From assembly GCA_003164755.1 (NCBI GenBank), contig PLUB01000028.1:1-53653 (forward strand): a stretch of 53,653 nucleotides of DNA, given 5' to 3'. This stretch comes from Methanosarcina sp. GTDB taxonomy: Archaea > Halobacteriota > Methanosarcinia > Methanosarcinales > Methanosarcinaceae. The notes under the pieces were generated by a model. It saw nothing but the letters and a program-made list of their open reading frames with translations, had not been told where the DNA came from and searched no databases. Position numbers and translations under genes: made by a program. Below, one piece after another: positions 9,180 to 19,798 of this stretch. Each line of letters starts with the position of its first letter. Positions within the stretch are counted from its first letter, which is position 1.

Positions 9180-9969
9180 AAATGGAAGTATGGCATGAAG
9201 GAGATTACACCGGATCTGGGGGGATAGAACAACTTTCGATATCCTTAAAAGCTATGTTGAAAATCAGGGAAATCAGTAAGAAAAAGGAGCAAATAGCAAA
9301 TAAAGCTATGGATTTTGAATAATTCCTTTCAATTCAGAGCAGTTGCGCTAACGTATCTAGTTGCTCACAGTGGGATTTGCCACCATAAATTCGATAATTT
9401 TACATAATTTTGAGTTGAAATATAAAAGCCAGAATAGAATAAAAAGTATCTTCCAAATGATTTGAAGGCATATCCACAACCTATAAGTTATTAGAGGGAG
9501 ATGCTGCAGTCCTCTATAAACATGAGCTCGCAAATCTCGTGGAAGGCGGAAACAAATTTCTTAATACAAAAAGGGACTGGGAATAAAAAATGGCCATTAT
9601 GAAAAGGTATAAGATTAAACTACTGTGCACCTCTGCTTCGAAGCGATCCAAAAGATGAGCTTCAGAGATCAAGATTGATTTTGTGGTCGAAGACGGTTCA
9701 ACTGCTGAACTAATTGCCCACGGTACAATACCCTAATTCTGTGAAGGTGGGCCATAAAATGGACGTTGGGATACTTATAGGGAAAAAGTATAATCAAATT
9801 AAGCTAAAATTCACTTATAAGATCCACATAGAGGTGTTCAGGTATTACAATGGCCAACATCAACAGTCGGGAAAAAACAGCTATTGCATTCTTTTTTTCT
9901 TCACTTATTTCTTTAATTGTGGGATATCTGGACTTTGATTATAGCATTTATGCCGGGGGAAAAAATTAA
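9180..9969 (+). pseudogene. Decayed gene, possibly membrane-anchored protein
   Basis: Protein-like fragments can be read in shifting plus frames: LLEGDAAVLYKHELANLVEG near 9490-9550, IDFVVEDGSTAELIAHGTIP near 9675-9735, YNQIKLKFTYKIHIEVFRYY near 9790-9850. A final frame at 9850-9969 starts MANINSREKTAIAFFFSSLI and contains one hydrophobic helix. Stops and frameshifts separate them. The order suggests a beta-rich domain followed by a C-terminal membrane helix, but I do not recognise the family. Confidence 0.45.
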
Positions 9970-9990
9970 TATATGATATAGGGAGGTAGG

Positions 9991-10344
9991 CAGGACAAAA
10001 AAATGACAAAATAAAAATACTCGAAAAAATATCCCTTAATGTGGAAAATTCCTAAAGCATAATTAAAAGGCTATTAGACATTATCGATGATGAGGAGTTG
10101 GAATCCCAGGGAATCACTGAGTGTTATGCTCCCAGAGCCTTGAGGCACGTGAACTGCATGGAAATTACCAGGGGTAACTCAAAAGCTGAAGCATCCCCAG
10201 TATAAATGTTAATGCTCCTCTGGTTGAAATAATACCTGAAGATAAATCAATTGTTTGAATGAAAAAGCGACAGAAACTCTCATGGTCCCTGGCCTTGAAG
10301 GATACGATATTTTCTACTTTATTGTTAAAGGAATGCTGTTATAA
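9991..10344 (+). pseudogene. Decayed short cytoplasmic protein gene
   Basis: One plus frame reads IIKRLLDIIDDEELESQGIT then ECYAPRALRHVNCMEITRGN (about 10055-10180), interrupted by TAA at about 10056 and again near 10204. Shifted frames continue with VNVNAPLVEIIPEDKSIV and MVPGLEGYDIFYFIVKGMLL before a TAA at 10342-10344. At least three lesions are present. The family is not recognised. Confidence 0.5.
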
Positions 10345-10370
10345 TATCTTTCAATTCCTTTTTACCCGAA

Positions 10371-10823
10371 ATGTCCATAGTTCATATAATTTTATCTGAG
10401 AAAGTAGAAAAGCTTTTCATAAGACCTGAAATTTTATTTTTACATGAGGTGGGAAGCATAATTGACGAGATTATAATCCTTGGAAAAAAGTACTCCGAAA
10501 AAAACCTGCAACTTATAACAGGAAAAAAAGATATCTCTCTAAATTGTGAAGATATTCCAGAAGAGATGCTGCTTTTAAGTGAAGTTATAGAGGATCCACT
10601 CAAACTACCTTATCTATTGGATACCTTCTACATCGCAAATATAAAAAATGAAAACGCTTTTCATTTTGCTCTCTTGCGAGTTCAGGTAGATTCTGACCTT
10701 AGGATGCATGAGGATATTCAGAAATATCAGGAAAGGAAGTATGTAGCTGAAACACTGGAAAAGTTACTTTATGGAGAACTGATGCTTTCTGTGGAAAAAA
10801 CTTTAGAAATAGAAGATGCTTGA
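10371..10823 (+). CDS. Hypothetical 150-residue protein
   Basis: An intact ATG-started frame, acidic, predicted mostly helical, without signal peptide or membrane segment. The middle is hydrophilic (GKKDISLNCEDIPEEMLLLS) and the C-terminus is a charged helix (RKYVAETLEKLLYGELMLSV). No clear ribosome site precedes the ATG at 10371, so it may be leaderless or part of the decaying gene just upstream. It converges on the DUF5591 gene. I recognise no family. Confidence 0.45.
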   Translation: MSIVHIILSEKVEKLFIRPEILFLHEVGSIIDEIIILGKKYSEKNLQLITGKKDISLNCEDIPEEMLLLSEVIEDPLKLPYLLDTFYIANIKNENAFHFALLRVQVDSDLRMHEDIQKYQERKYVAETLEKLLYGELMLSVEKTLEIEDA

Positions 10824-10911
10824 TTTATGTGGCTATCTTCTTACAATAGGCCTTTCTTCTTTTTACGGACATTTGAGAAGGATATCAATGAATACAACTT
10901 TTCAAGCAATT

Positions 10912-11603
10912 TTAGATGACGTACCAGTCCGTATCATCGACCGAAAGATCTTCCTTGATACCTACTGTCCTTCTGGGAAACTTGAGAGCATCGGTAATTG
11001 AATCTGAAAGATCTTGCAGGTACTCTTTAGAGGAGAGACTATTAAAAATGAAGGATTTTGAGGGTTGAAGCATTTTCTGAATTGTAGTCTCCCTGGGAAT
11101 TACATTTACTTCTATATCGACCATTTTCAAGGCTTTTTCCATTGCAATACGGAAATCTCCGATACAGTAAGCTATCCTGTGAATGTAATTTTTTCTCGTT
11201 TTTTTAAGATAAGCGGCAATCCTTTCGCTCTCCAATTTTATGAAATCTCTCTTAATCCGCACCACATTACATTTTCCCATCATGAAACTGTAATGCATGA
11301 AAGGGTATTGCATATCAAGTTCCCTGGGAGTAATACCGCAAGTTCCAAAGGTGACAATATGTACATCCTCAAGTTCTGCGATCTCGAAGATTACTCGATC
11401 GAACTTTTTGTGGGAGGGACTCTCATGATAGGGTTTTTTTTTGAGCAGGGAACGAAAATACAGAGTTTTTTGAAAGGGGCTTCATATTCTTTCAGAATCC
11501 AGTCGTTGGCCCTTAACATATCTGGGTGATAAATTATTTTATCAGTATCAAGAGGTTCTTGAGAACGTTCAGCTTCAGGAATGATGGGCTCCATAAACAT
11601 CAT
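10912..11603 (-). pseudogene. DUF5591 (archaeosine-synthase-like) protein, single frameshift
   Basis: The minus strand encodes about 230 residues. The N-terminus reads ILKEYEAPFKKLCIFVPCSK, typical of DUF5591, a domain also found in archaeosine tRNA-guanine transglycosylase-like proteins. A homopolymer of nine A (minus strand; 11434-11442) breaks the frame. Adding one base would restore the expected KKKPYHESPSHKKFDRVIFE and join it to FEIAELEDVHIVTFGTCGIT and the intact 133-residue remainder ending DDTDWYVI. Because everything else is conserved, this is either a very recent mutation or a sequencing error. A TATA-like box at 11621-11636 lies only about 20-35 bases upstream of the ATG, suggesting a leaderless transcript. 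The molecular role is unknown; RNA modification is inferred from the domain. Confidence 0.75.
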
Positions 11604-11620
11604 CTATAATTGAGAGTAGA

Positions 11621-11636
11621 TATAATATATATAAGT
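11621..11636 (-). promoter_or_regulatory. TATA box of the DUF5591 gene
   Basis: On the minus strand ACTTATATATATTATA precedes the tandem ATG codons at 11598-11603 by about 20 bases, placing the transcript start at or next to the start codon. Confidence 0.5.
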
Positions 11637-11640
11637 ATAG

Positions 11641-13356
11641 TAAACGAATGAATAAATTTCACTTTCTTAAATAAATTATGGTTTCAAACACAATTACTTA
11701 CACTTAAGCACTCAAAATTCTATAAGCATAAAAATGCTGAAAAGACCAGGAAAAATTGTTCCAATATTTCTTTTCTTGAGTATTTTTCCGTGCTCTACGC
11801 GATTTATATCTAAGTTTAAGATTGGTAAAGAAATTTTGGTATTTTGCCATAAAATACATTTTTCTCATAAATATGAAGTGTTGATTTTTATTGAGAGAAT
11901 TATAGCTATAGTTTTTAAAAAAATTAGTTGCAGTTATAACAACAATGATATAACTTACAGTATTTCCTATTTTTGATAGTTCAGAATAAACAGTCATATT
12001 ATTTTTAATTTTGTCTCAATAGTTCATAAGAAAAATTTCATCAACACATCTTGATCCCATTTTCTAACCTCCTCTAGATAATTTAATATCGTATATGCCT
12101 AAAGTATAAAATTATGCATAGTCTCTATTATATTGTTTTGTGATTTTTTTGAATATACTTTTTAGTTCATATATCTATTAATTGAGAGCCAAGCGCTCTA
12201 TTTCACAAAAACTGACTGGAACACATTAAAATGTTATCCATTATACAAGATTCCTGCAAAAAAAAGAATTCGAGGTAAATTCAAAATCTTCTGTCTTTTA
12301 TTACTTTCATTTATATTTGTAAAGATATAATCCATAAGAAATGGGTTATTTTTTCTTTTTTTTGTAAATCCATAAATGCAAATTGAGATCAATAGATTAT
12401 CGAAGTATCCATTTCAAAGTTGACAGATTCCTTAACCGGATACAAATGAAGACGAATGAAATATAATTAATCTATCCACATCTTAAACTTTCAACAGAAA
12501 TCCTGAGAATCAACACTTTCTTTTGAGTGTTTCCTTGTAAAAAACATGTATGTTACCATGCAAAATAACCTATAAAAGTAAATTTAAACCTTAGGCCATT
12601 GTTTTTCTATAATCGATATGAAAATAATATCTATTTTTTATTTGATCGGATATATATCAAAAGAAAATTATTATTCTGAATATCCTGGCTACAACTAGAG
12701 CAAAAACATATACTCTAAAAAATAAGGGGATAATGTATTTTTATAACGGATAACATATAGTTTATAAAATTTTGTCATTATAGAAAAGAATATCTTCAAA
12801 ATTAATCTATACAGACTTGTTTTATTAAGTTTCTTCTTCAATTTTTCGTTATGGTTCTCCAATTCTGCCATTCTTGCCCAATATACGAGAGAATTCCTAA
12901 TTTTCGAGTCTTCCTTCAAAGCTACATTAATTTTTTCAATCTTACCTTTTAGGTAGTGTCCACAAGTTACTGAAAATAGTGAGCACAAAATCTCTTTGCA
13001 TTTCCCTCAAATATTTTGATAATATTAGTTTTTCCCAGAATTGATAGATAACTCACTGACGTGACCAAAAATATATCATAAAATTTTTATTATTTTCATG
13101 ATCTATATATTAGTTTCAGAAATCCACTTAATATTTTTCCTTTGTTATTATCAAGTACATTTTTTGGATACCTATATAACAATCCTATTTTAGCAGAATC
13201 ATTCCATATGACAACTAAATTTTAGGACATATATAGCCAAATTGAAAAATCAATAGCATTTCAATCTTCTAACGTTTAATCTCTAAATTGGAAACAAAGT
13301 TCCTATGTACTTGATTTTGACCCTCAAGTACGTAACTTCAGTCTTCAAAATTCAGT
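11641..13356. other. 1.7-kb AT-rich spacer with repeat and a weak minus-strand frame
   Basis: Apart from the repeat at 12014-12230 I see no supportable gene. The minus-strand frame at 12695-12988 (97 residues) has a charged helix, YWARMAELENHNEKLKKKLN, and might be a gene fragment, but lacks a start signal. The 11704-11997 frame is AT-driven noise. Confidence 0.4.
12014..12230. repeat. Diverged 0.2-kb noncoding repeat, copy 2 (see 8849-9045)
   Basis: Same orientation as copy 1 and collinear over its whole length, with small indels. The best conserved block is TTTTGTGATTTTTTT at about 12132-12147. No coding frame is conserved between the copies. Confidence 0.55.
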
Positions 13357-15349
13357 CTACACCTTGATTGGCAAAACTACAAAAGGAATGCCTTCCGCAT
13401 ATAGCTTTCTCTGTGATGAGAAGACAGTATAATTATGGAGCCATCTTGAGAGTAACGATTCATTAGGAAAGACAATCTGTCCACCAAAGAATACCGAATT
13501 AGGAAACTTCGTTAAGATATTTGGTGCCAGCTTTGTAATTTCATCAACAACATCAGTACCTATTGAAGTATAACTTTCAGCATAATAACCATATGATGAA
13601 ATTAATCCTACATATTTATCTATATCCTTATTTACCTCGGCCTGAAGTCCTTTAATCTCTTCTACTCCTTTAAAAACTCCAGCATCAATTACTCCAATTT
13701 GTACAAATACAAAATTTTTGTATATTCCACCAAATAATTTGAATATATTGTACAGTGTATGTATTCCCAAACCATTAAAACCGTTTACAAGCAATACGGC
13801 AGTCTTATCTTGCATGTTAACTTTATCCGGTGTATCATTTCTAATTATATCCGCAAATTCGGTATAATTGATGATTGTGGCATTCAGCTCTTTAATAAGC
13901 CCTGAAGCATAGTCATAATGATGTCTTATAATAAGAACAACGCCAGTAAATACTGCGATAATAAGCAATGTCACCCATCCACCTTCATGGAACTTAACCA
14001 GTATCACTGATATTAATATCAAAACAGTCATTACCAATCCCATACCGTTAATGAAAAATTTTTTCCACCAGTATTTTACCTCCGTTTTAGATTCCCACCA
14101 ATGGCGGACCATTCCGGCTTGGGATAGAAAAAAAGTTATGAAAACTGCTATACTGTAAAGGACTACCAAGCGTTCAACTGATCCCTGGGTAAGGAAGACC
14201 ATAATTAACGCTGAAATGCCCATTATCAATATGCCATTTTGAGTCACAAATCTATCACTTAGCGTTGCGAACTTAGTCGGAACCCATCTGTCTAGAGCCA
14301 TATTTGCCAGGACTCGTGGACCATCTATAAATCCAGTCTGTGCCGCTACAAACAATAATCCTGCTTCTGAGAGGAGAGTTGCTATTACAAAATAGTTCCC
14401 CAGAGTTCCCCAGGACTTTGTCACATTCTCAAATAGGGTGGCATTCAAAGTTTTACCAGGTTCATGGGCGACATTGTAAAGTACATAAGCAAACATCAGT
14501 CCTGCTGCCATGAATGCCAGTGAAATAGCCATAAGACGCATAGTTCTCTTTGCTGTTTTCACTTTCGGTTCTCTCATTACTGGTACTGCATTACTTACGG
14601 CCTCAATTCCAGTATATGTCCCAGCTCCCATACTATATGAATGTAGAATAATAAAAAGCAGCCCTGTAATCCCTATCCCAGATGTTACGTCGTGGACATC
14701 GGTACTGTATTATTCATCACTGTTGGTACATTCGTTAGATGGGTAGAAAACGTATATACTATTAATATAATATGGGTAATTGCAAATAATGCAAATATTG
14801 GTATTAAAGCTATAACTGATTCCTTTATCCCTCTCAGATTCAATAATGAAAGTGCTATAATCACAAAAAAAGCGAACCCCAATTTAGTTATCTGCCAACT
14901 TATAGGTAGGAAGCTAAGTACGGCTTCTACACCGCTTGCTATTGAAATTGAAATTGTAAGTACATAATCTATCAGGAGTGCACAACCAGAAAGCATTCCA
15001 AGAGATGGCAATAGCAATTTGCTTGCAACTAAATATCCCCCACCTCCCGTAGGAAATAACTCAACTATTTGCGAATAACTCGTACTAATTACAAAGATTG
15101 TCAATATAATACCCATTGCAACAAATATGGCAAGAAAATATGTCCTCCCAATGCCAGATATGCTTCCGGAGGACCATATGATGAGGAAGACATTGCATCA
15201 GATCCTAGACCAACCCAAGCAAAAAGTGATATCAAAGAAATACTATGAAATATATTCGAATCTAATGGGTTACGTGGTGCTCCAATAATTGAAGTCTTTA
15301 ATTTCTTAATATATGTTCCAATATCTTGCATTATTATTTCACCCTTCAC
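13357..15349 (-). pseudogene. APC-superfamily permease, broken by two one-base frameshifts
   Basis: Three minus-strand frames (15349-15101, 15116-14685, 14631-13357) form one permease of about 660 residues. Segment 1 holds the first helix SISLISLFAWVGLGSDAMSS. Segment 2 holds SYSQIVELFPTGGGGYLVAS and further helices. Segment 3 holds MGAGTYTGIEAVSNAVP, the remaining helices and a cytoplasmic C-terminal domain. The first break is near 15130, where one missing base would restore FLAIFVAMGIILTIF. The second is near 14705, where restoring one A to the GTACC run would rejoin NTV to DVHDVTSGIGITG. The protein would carry amino acids or K+-like cargo across the membrane. All helices are otherwise preserved, so inactivation is recent or apparent. 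Confidence 0.8.
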
Positions 15350-16021
15350 TCAATTTTCAATCATTTTGCTGGGTTTTTGACATTTGGCTTATATAAGGAT
15401 CATCAATAGATAGCCACAACTTACGCTTAATTTGACATTAATCACTAAAGTTAATCCCAGCTGTCAAATAGAAATATTACGTAGTTGAACAAAGAATAAA
15501 TAGAAGTAACTTCCAAACAATTTGTGATCTTCGCATAAATTAGTTACATTTATAAAACCAAATCTGTAAAGTGCTTTAGAGAGGATGTCCGAATATAAGA
15601 GCAATTCTAAATGGCAATTCAATTAACTTACTATATATAAAAGTATCTATATAGTAAAAGCAATTTTTATAATCTTTTCCCGATAAGCGTGATATAACAA
15701 AAACTTGAGCAAAGAATAGAGATAACTAATCAAAAATAGATGCATTGTGACAACTGTATATTTATAGAAGAGTTTAAAGAAAAATGAAAATAAAAACTGG
15801 CTCTGTTTACTAGGAACCACCATAAATACCTTATTGTTTACAGCTATCGCCTGTCACTACTTGAAAATCAATTAATGTTTATCTCATAAAATAATAAACA
15901 TATTATTTATTCTGTGGTCCTATAATATGTCACAGAAAGTACATGAAAGAGATGAAATTTTTTCTAGTAAGTTGTAGTTATTTTTAGCCTTAATATCCAA
16001 ACAAATATCAGTGGGCTAATT
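15350..16021. other. Intergenic region with partial long-repeat copy
   Basis: It contains the upstream region of the permease gene and, at 15812-15945, a partial copy of the long noncoding element. No gene seen. Confidence 0.45.
15812..15945 (+). repeat. Partial copy (left end) of the long noncoding element
   Basis: It matches the left end of the copy at 44045-44700: ATAAATACC, TTGTTTACAG, TTGAAAATCAATTAATG-type sequence, then ATAATAAACATATTATTTAT and TTCTGTG. The match fades after about 135 bases. Confidence 0.6.
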
Positions 16022-16340
16022 ATGAAAAAAGCGATATATGATTAACAAGTCAAAGGCATACCATCATAATGGCTTTAGGAATCATTGTACTGTTGTTTAG
16101 ATCCTAGTGAGTATCGCAGGTGCGACACAGAATTCGCTGAATTGGTTCGATGTTAGGCAAATACAATGAATCAATGAAGGCCTACGACAAAGCTATAAAA
16201 ATTAACCCATATAATGAAGCAGCTTCGATAAAGAAAGATGTTTTATCTAGATGGGTTATAAATCATAAAGAAAATCCTGTGAAATAATAGAAGCATATGC
16301 CAAAGGAATAGAAATTAACCCGCAGAATATAGGGGAATAT
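16022..16340 (+). pseudogene. Decayed secreted TPR protein, paralogue of the gene at 48114
   Basis: It begins ATGAAAAAAG like the gene at 48114. Frame-shifted remains of the same signal peptide follow (RHTII, ALGIIVLLF, SIAGATQ equivalents, 16050-16130). TPR fragments LGKYNESMKAYDKAIKINPY (about 16152-16212) and AYAKGIEINPQN (about 16290-16325) come next. Several stops and frameshifts separate them. It is a dead copy of the exported TPR family. Confidence 0.75.
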
Positions 16341-16663
16341 AGGGGCTTCATTATGAAATTTTCCTTAACTAAATGAAACGCAAGGGAAAAAATAAAAACA
16401 CTAACTTCCTAATTGGATTAGATCCGAAAGATCCGAATAGCCATAGATTACGGTTTAAGTCCATTAAACACAAAAAAATTGTAATCGGAAGTTTAGGCTG
16501 AGACTATACATATATTTTATTTAAAGCCTCTATAACTACAAATCAAAAAAAACATAGCCATTTTCGTGGAATTTATAGCAAATTTGTGATACTACCTTAA
16601 AATAAATGATTATAATAACGGAATCTTTTTTAATATTAAAGGTCGTAGAATACTCTTGATAAC

Positions 16664-17491
16664 ATGGGACAAATTTTTTCTGATCAGAAAAACGATCCGC
16701 TCCTCGTATATTCTATAGATTCTCTTTTAAAGAATTTTAATCCTGAAAGTAAACCTATAATCAAAAAATTGCATTTTTTTAAACTTATGGGCATACTTGA
16801 TATACGGCTTAAAAAACAAGGAATTGATATCAAATATCCTTCCTACTGTTACAAATTTGGTTATTACTCAGAAACAAGACTTTTAGAGAATATAATACCT
16901 AACTTTAGGGATCATTATGAAGTTAAAGAGTTTATCATGCTACCTCACCCCGCAAGAACTAATTATAATATTGAAAGGAAGGATAAGTATATTATTGATC
17001 GTGCCGTTCGAGATCTATGTGAAGACTTTAGATATCAGAGTGAATATGGATTAAAGGCAAAAAAAGCATCATATAATTTAAATTCTCCTTATCAATTTAA
17101 CACCCTTTTTCAAGAATACATCGGCGCAGTAGAATCTAAGAGCACACTGTTTAGTTCAAGGAAGAAGCAGTTAGAATTTTTTTTAAATAAACTCCTATTT
17201 AAATTCCCCGAAAAAGATTTCGAGGAACTTATAGATATTTATCTTGAATGGGATGATACAACAAGACTTATTCTAGACTGGATACCAGAAACTGAAAAAA
17301 GACAACAGCTCCTCATTGAAACTTTGATGAATATATTTTGGGATATCTATTCAAAGGGAGTCCGGATAAAGTATAACCAAAATATTCCTACTAAAATTGT
17401 AGAAGAGTGGAAAACTTCTTACAAAAAAGAATTTACAGGGTCCTATGAAAAAATAAACGACGTCAAAAAAGAAATAAATTTAAATTCATGA
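16664..17491 (+). CDS. Hypothetical 275-residue protein
   Basis: An intact frame starting MGQIFSDQKNDPLLVYSIDS. It is soluble, basic overall, rich in Lys, Tyr and Phe, with no signal peptide. Residues about 30-75 (IIKKLHFFKLMGILDIRLKK, then PSYCYKFGYYSE) faintly recall the helix-plus-(Y/W)-K-x-G-x-x-S pattern of Panacea/SocA-like antitoxin domains, but this is only a resemblance. The C-terminal third is a charged helical region. No partner gene lies next to it; neighbours are relics. AT content is high, as in the surrounding accessory DNA, so horizontal origin is plausible. Confidence 0.65.
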   Translation: MGQIFSDQKNDPLLVYSIDSLLKNFNPESKPIIKKLHFFKLMGILDIRLKKQGIDIKYPSYCYKFGYYSETRLLENIIPNFRDHYEVKEFIMLPHPARTNYNIERKDKYIIDRAVRDLCEDFRYQSEYGLKAKKASYNLNSPYQFNTLFQEYIGAVESKSTLFSSRKKQLEFFLNKLLFKFPEKDFEELIDIYLEWDDTTRLILDWIPETEKRQQLLIETLMNIFWDIYSKGVRIKYNQNIPTKIVEEWKTSYKKEFTGSYEKINDVKKEINLNS

Positions 17492-18132
17492 TCCTGATTG
17501 ATATGAATTAGTTCAGATACTCCATAAGATCCATCTATTACATGAGATCCATAAGCTACATAAATTATAAAATAACTACTTTTTATTAGTTCTTCTAGAA
17601 ACAAAAAACTCAGAGATTTTACAGAACTTTCGGTACACAGCCTATAAATAATTTATAATTTCATATTTTTTAATACTATGTAAAAATGATTATATAGAAC
17701 TCTTCTTAAATAGAGAATCACCATTAATTTAAACTGACTAGGTTGAGATATCCGTTACTTTTGTATTTTCAGCTTATTGCACCTGATTTCAATAGGTTTT
17801 CTATAAAACCAAGTTCTTTGTTCAATTACTTAAATCCTGATAAATATTAACCAACGAAATTTTGTCGTGTCCTTAAGTTGTTGATTTCATCTAAAAAACG
17901 AGTATCAATACTTGTATGTGAGAAAAATATGGATAACTTCTTATGCGCATGATTTTCAATTATTCCTGAACACAATCAAAAATTTAACATAAGGAGTCTT
18001 TAATAAATGTTACATACTTATGTAAAATAAGTGTTACCCTAGGTGAAAGGAATAAACTAAACTTGAACAAATGTTTCAACTTCTAGAAAATAGTTAAATA
18101 AGGTTGATACTTTTCATATTTGGCCTCAAAAT
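17492..18132. other. AT-rich spacer, nothing recognised
   Basis: No open frame with start signals and no repeat that I can match elsewhere. Confidence 0.45.
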
Positions 18133-18499
18133 TTGTATTTCCATAAAATCATATGCAACTTGTCCCGGAAATTAATTAAAGGAAAAATAAATTCTCTTGT
18201 AGACAATAAGTATAAACCTGAATCTAAAAGTTTGAGTAATGATACTGCAGAAGAGGTAGATTTACTCGGATTCGCTCCTTACGTTGAAGCAATTGCAGAA
18301 TTTCTTACTGTCGAGGGGGACATTACTTCCAATTACTCTTTCTATTGAAGGACAATGTGGATGTGATAAATCCTCTTTCATGAAACAATTGAAAAACAAA
18401 ATCGACACAAAAAATGAAGCAAAAAAAGAAAGAAATTATTTTACTGTATGGTTTAATTTTTGGAAATATGAAAATCTCATGATACAATTTCAAAATTGA
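18133..18499 (+). pseudogene. KAP-family P-loop NTPase, N-terminal relic
   Basis: Two plus frames joined by a frameshift near 18300 read DLLGFAPYVEAIAEFL then GTLLPITLSIEGQ, a Walker A position, SSFMKQLKNKI, and VWFNFWKYEN. This is the classic start of KAP NTPases (GxWGSGKSS and VWFNAWKYE). The Walker A reads GQCGCDKSS, so the glycine before the lysine is lost, which would abolish nucleotide binding. The protein stops after about 115 residues where the family has 400 or more. KAP NTPases occur in plasmids and defence-associated loci. Confidence 0.75.
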
Positions 18500-18890
18500 A
18501 TAAAATATTGGAAACTGCGTAATCCGAAGAAATAGAGATAGCAAGAACCGGTGATATTAGTGTGCAGCAAATATATAGTCAAATTAAAAGAACAGAACCG
18601 GAAAAGCAGCGAATCAACGTATAAACGAAAATGTTGAGAAAATTAAGAACGCAAAATCACTCGATGATATAGATAATCTATTCCAAACTATTGTAATTGA
18701 TCCACCGTTGGATTGGGGTGATGAGAAAGACAATAATCAAATGGGACGAGAAAAGCCAGATTATGCAATTATTCCATTTGAAGAGCTATTGAAATATGCT
18801 GTGGTTAAATATGCAGATAAAAATTGTCACTTGTATTTATGAATTACAAATCGGAGTTTTCCGAAAGGATTCGAATTAATTGAAGCATGG
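18497..18890 (+). pseudogene. ParB-like/MT-A70 DNA adenine methylase relic
   Basis: The first part, SEEIEIARTGDISVQQIYSQ followed by IKRTEPEKQ, resembles the ParB-like HTH segment found upstream of phage MT-A70 methylases; a TAA interrupts it at about 18521. A shifted frame gives IVIDPPLDWGDEKDNNQMGR, then PDYAIIPFEELLKYAVVKYA, CHLYL, a stop, and ITNRSFPKGFELIEAWGFRY. These match MT-A70 motif DPPW (here DPPL), the MGR(x)Y block and the LYLWVTN block. It is a dead N6-adenine methyltransferase of viral or plasmid type, truncated at the junction with the polymerase relic. Confidence 0.8.
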
Positions 18891-19627
18891 GGATTCAGAT
18901 ATACACAGCAGCGCCGGGGAATAAAATAATAGGTTGTGACCCTTCTCAGATTGAGCTTAGAATTATAGGCCAACTAGCCTAAAGAACAAAAGTATATACA
19001 GGCATATAAAGCCAACCTGGATCTACATAAAGAGACAGCAACACAAATGTTTAATGATCCCTGAGAGTATGTCACAAAGCAGCAAAGAGAAATTGCTAAA
19101 ACTATTAATTTTGGGTTAAATTATGGTATATGTGCACCATCTCTTAAAGAAACTCTAAAAATGAATGGTGATATCGAAGTAACATTAGACGAAGCACAGA
19201 AATTAAAGCAAACCTTTCAGCGACCTTTATCCGCATGTTACAAAGTATTTGCACAAAGCAGATGAAGAAGGATTCCAGAAAGGAGAAATACAGACCCTTG
19301 CTGGAAGAGTGGGTAAAACAAGAGATCCAAACAAAAAAGAAAAAGATTATAAAATAAAAAATAAAGGTAAAAATCTTCCAGTTCAGGGACTTTGTGCAGA
19401 CATACTTAAAATAGCAATGGGTAATCTGTTCTTAATAATAGAACCAAGGAAATAAAATTAATTAACTCTGTGCATGACGAGATAGTTTTTGAGTGCAAGG
19501 CAGAAGAAGCTGACTGAGTAGCAGCAATTGTAAAAAATGAAATGGAGAAAGCGGGAAGCTTTTTCTTGAAAGATATTCCATGTATTGCCAAAGCCACCGT
19601 TGCTGATTTTTGGAAGAAAGAGTGAAA
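18891..19627 (+). pseudogene. Family A (PolI-type) DNA polymerase C-terminal relic
   Basis: All three polymerase motifs remain. Motif A reads IIGCDPSQIELRIIGQLA (about 18928-18980; canonical DYSQIELR). Motif B reads REIAKTINFGLNYG (about 19085-19126; canonical RxxxKxxNFGxxYG). Motif C reads VHDEIVFE (from 19470). Between B and C are TLAGRVGKTRDPNKKEKDYK and NLPVQGLCADILKIAMGNL. Several TGA/TAA codons and frameshifts interrupt the frame, and the exonuclease and N-terminal parts are missing. Archaeal chromosomes normally use B- and D-family enzymes, so this points to an integrated virus or plasmid. Confidence 0.85.
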
Positions 19628-19628
19628 A

Positions 19629-19798
19629 ATGGGTACTGGAATTTCAGAAAACGTTTCGGAAAATAAAAGAAGGAAGGGCAGATCTTCAAAAAGGTTGTTA
19701 GTGGGGTAACTATAAAAGAATTTGCGATTAAAATATGGGGTGATGACGGACATTGTGTGCGAATCCAAAAAAACTGTCAATACTTGGCCTTAGCTTAA
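19629..19798 (+). pseudogene. Fragment of a small basic gene after the polymerase relic
   Basis: ATG at 19629 opens MGTGISENVSENKRRKGRSS and stops after 26 codons. A shifted frame continues VSGVTIKEFAIKIWGDDGHC to a TAA at 19796-19798. It directly follows the polymerase stop and is probably part of the same decayed element. No family recognised. Confidence 0.35.

Noticed and set aside
10816..11001. 61-residue plus frame after the hypothetical gene
   Set aside because: Its second half is antisense to the DUF5591 gene and no ribosome site precedes it.
11065..11529. Plus-strand 154-residue frame
   Set aside because: Antisense to the DUF5591 gene, whose reading is supported by conserved motifs.
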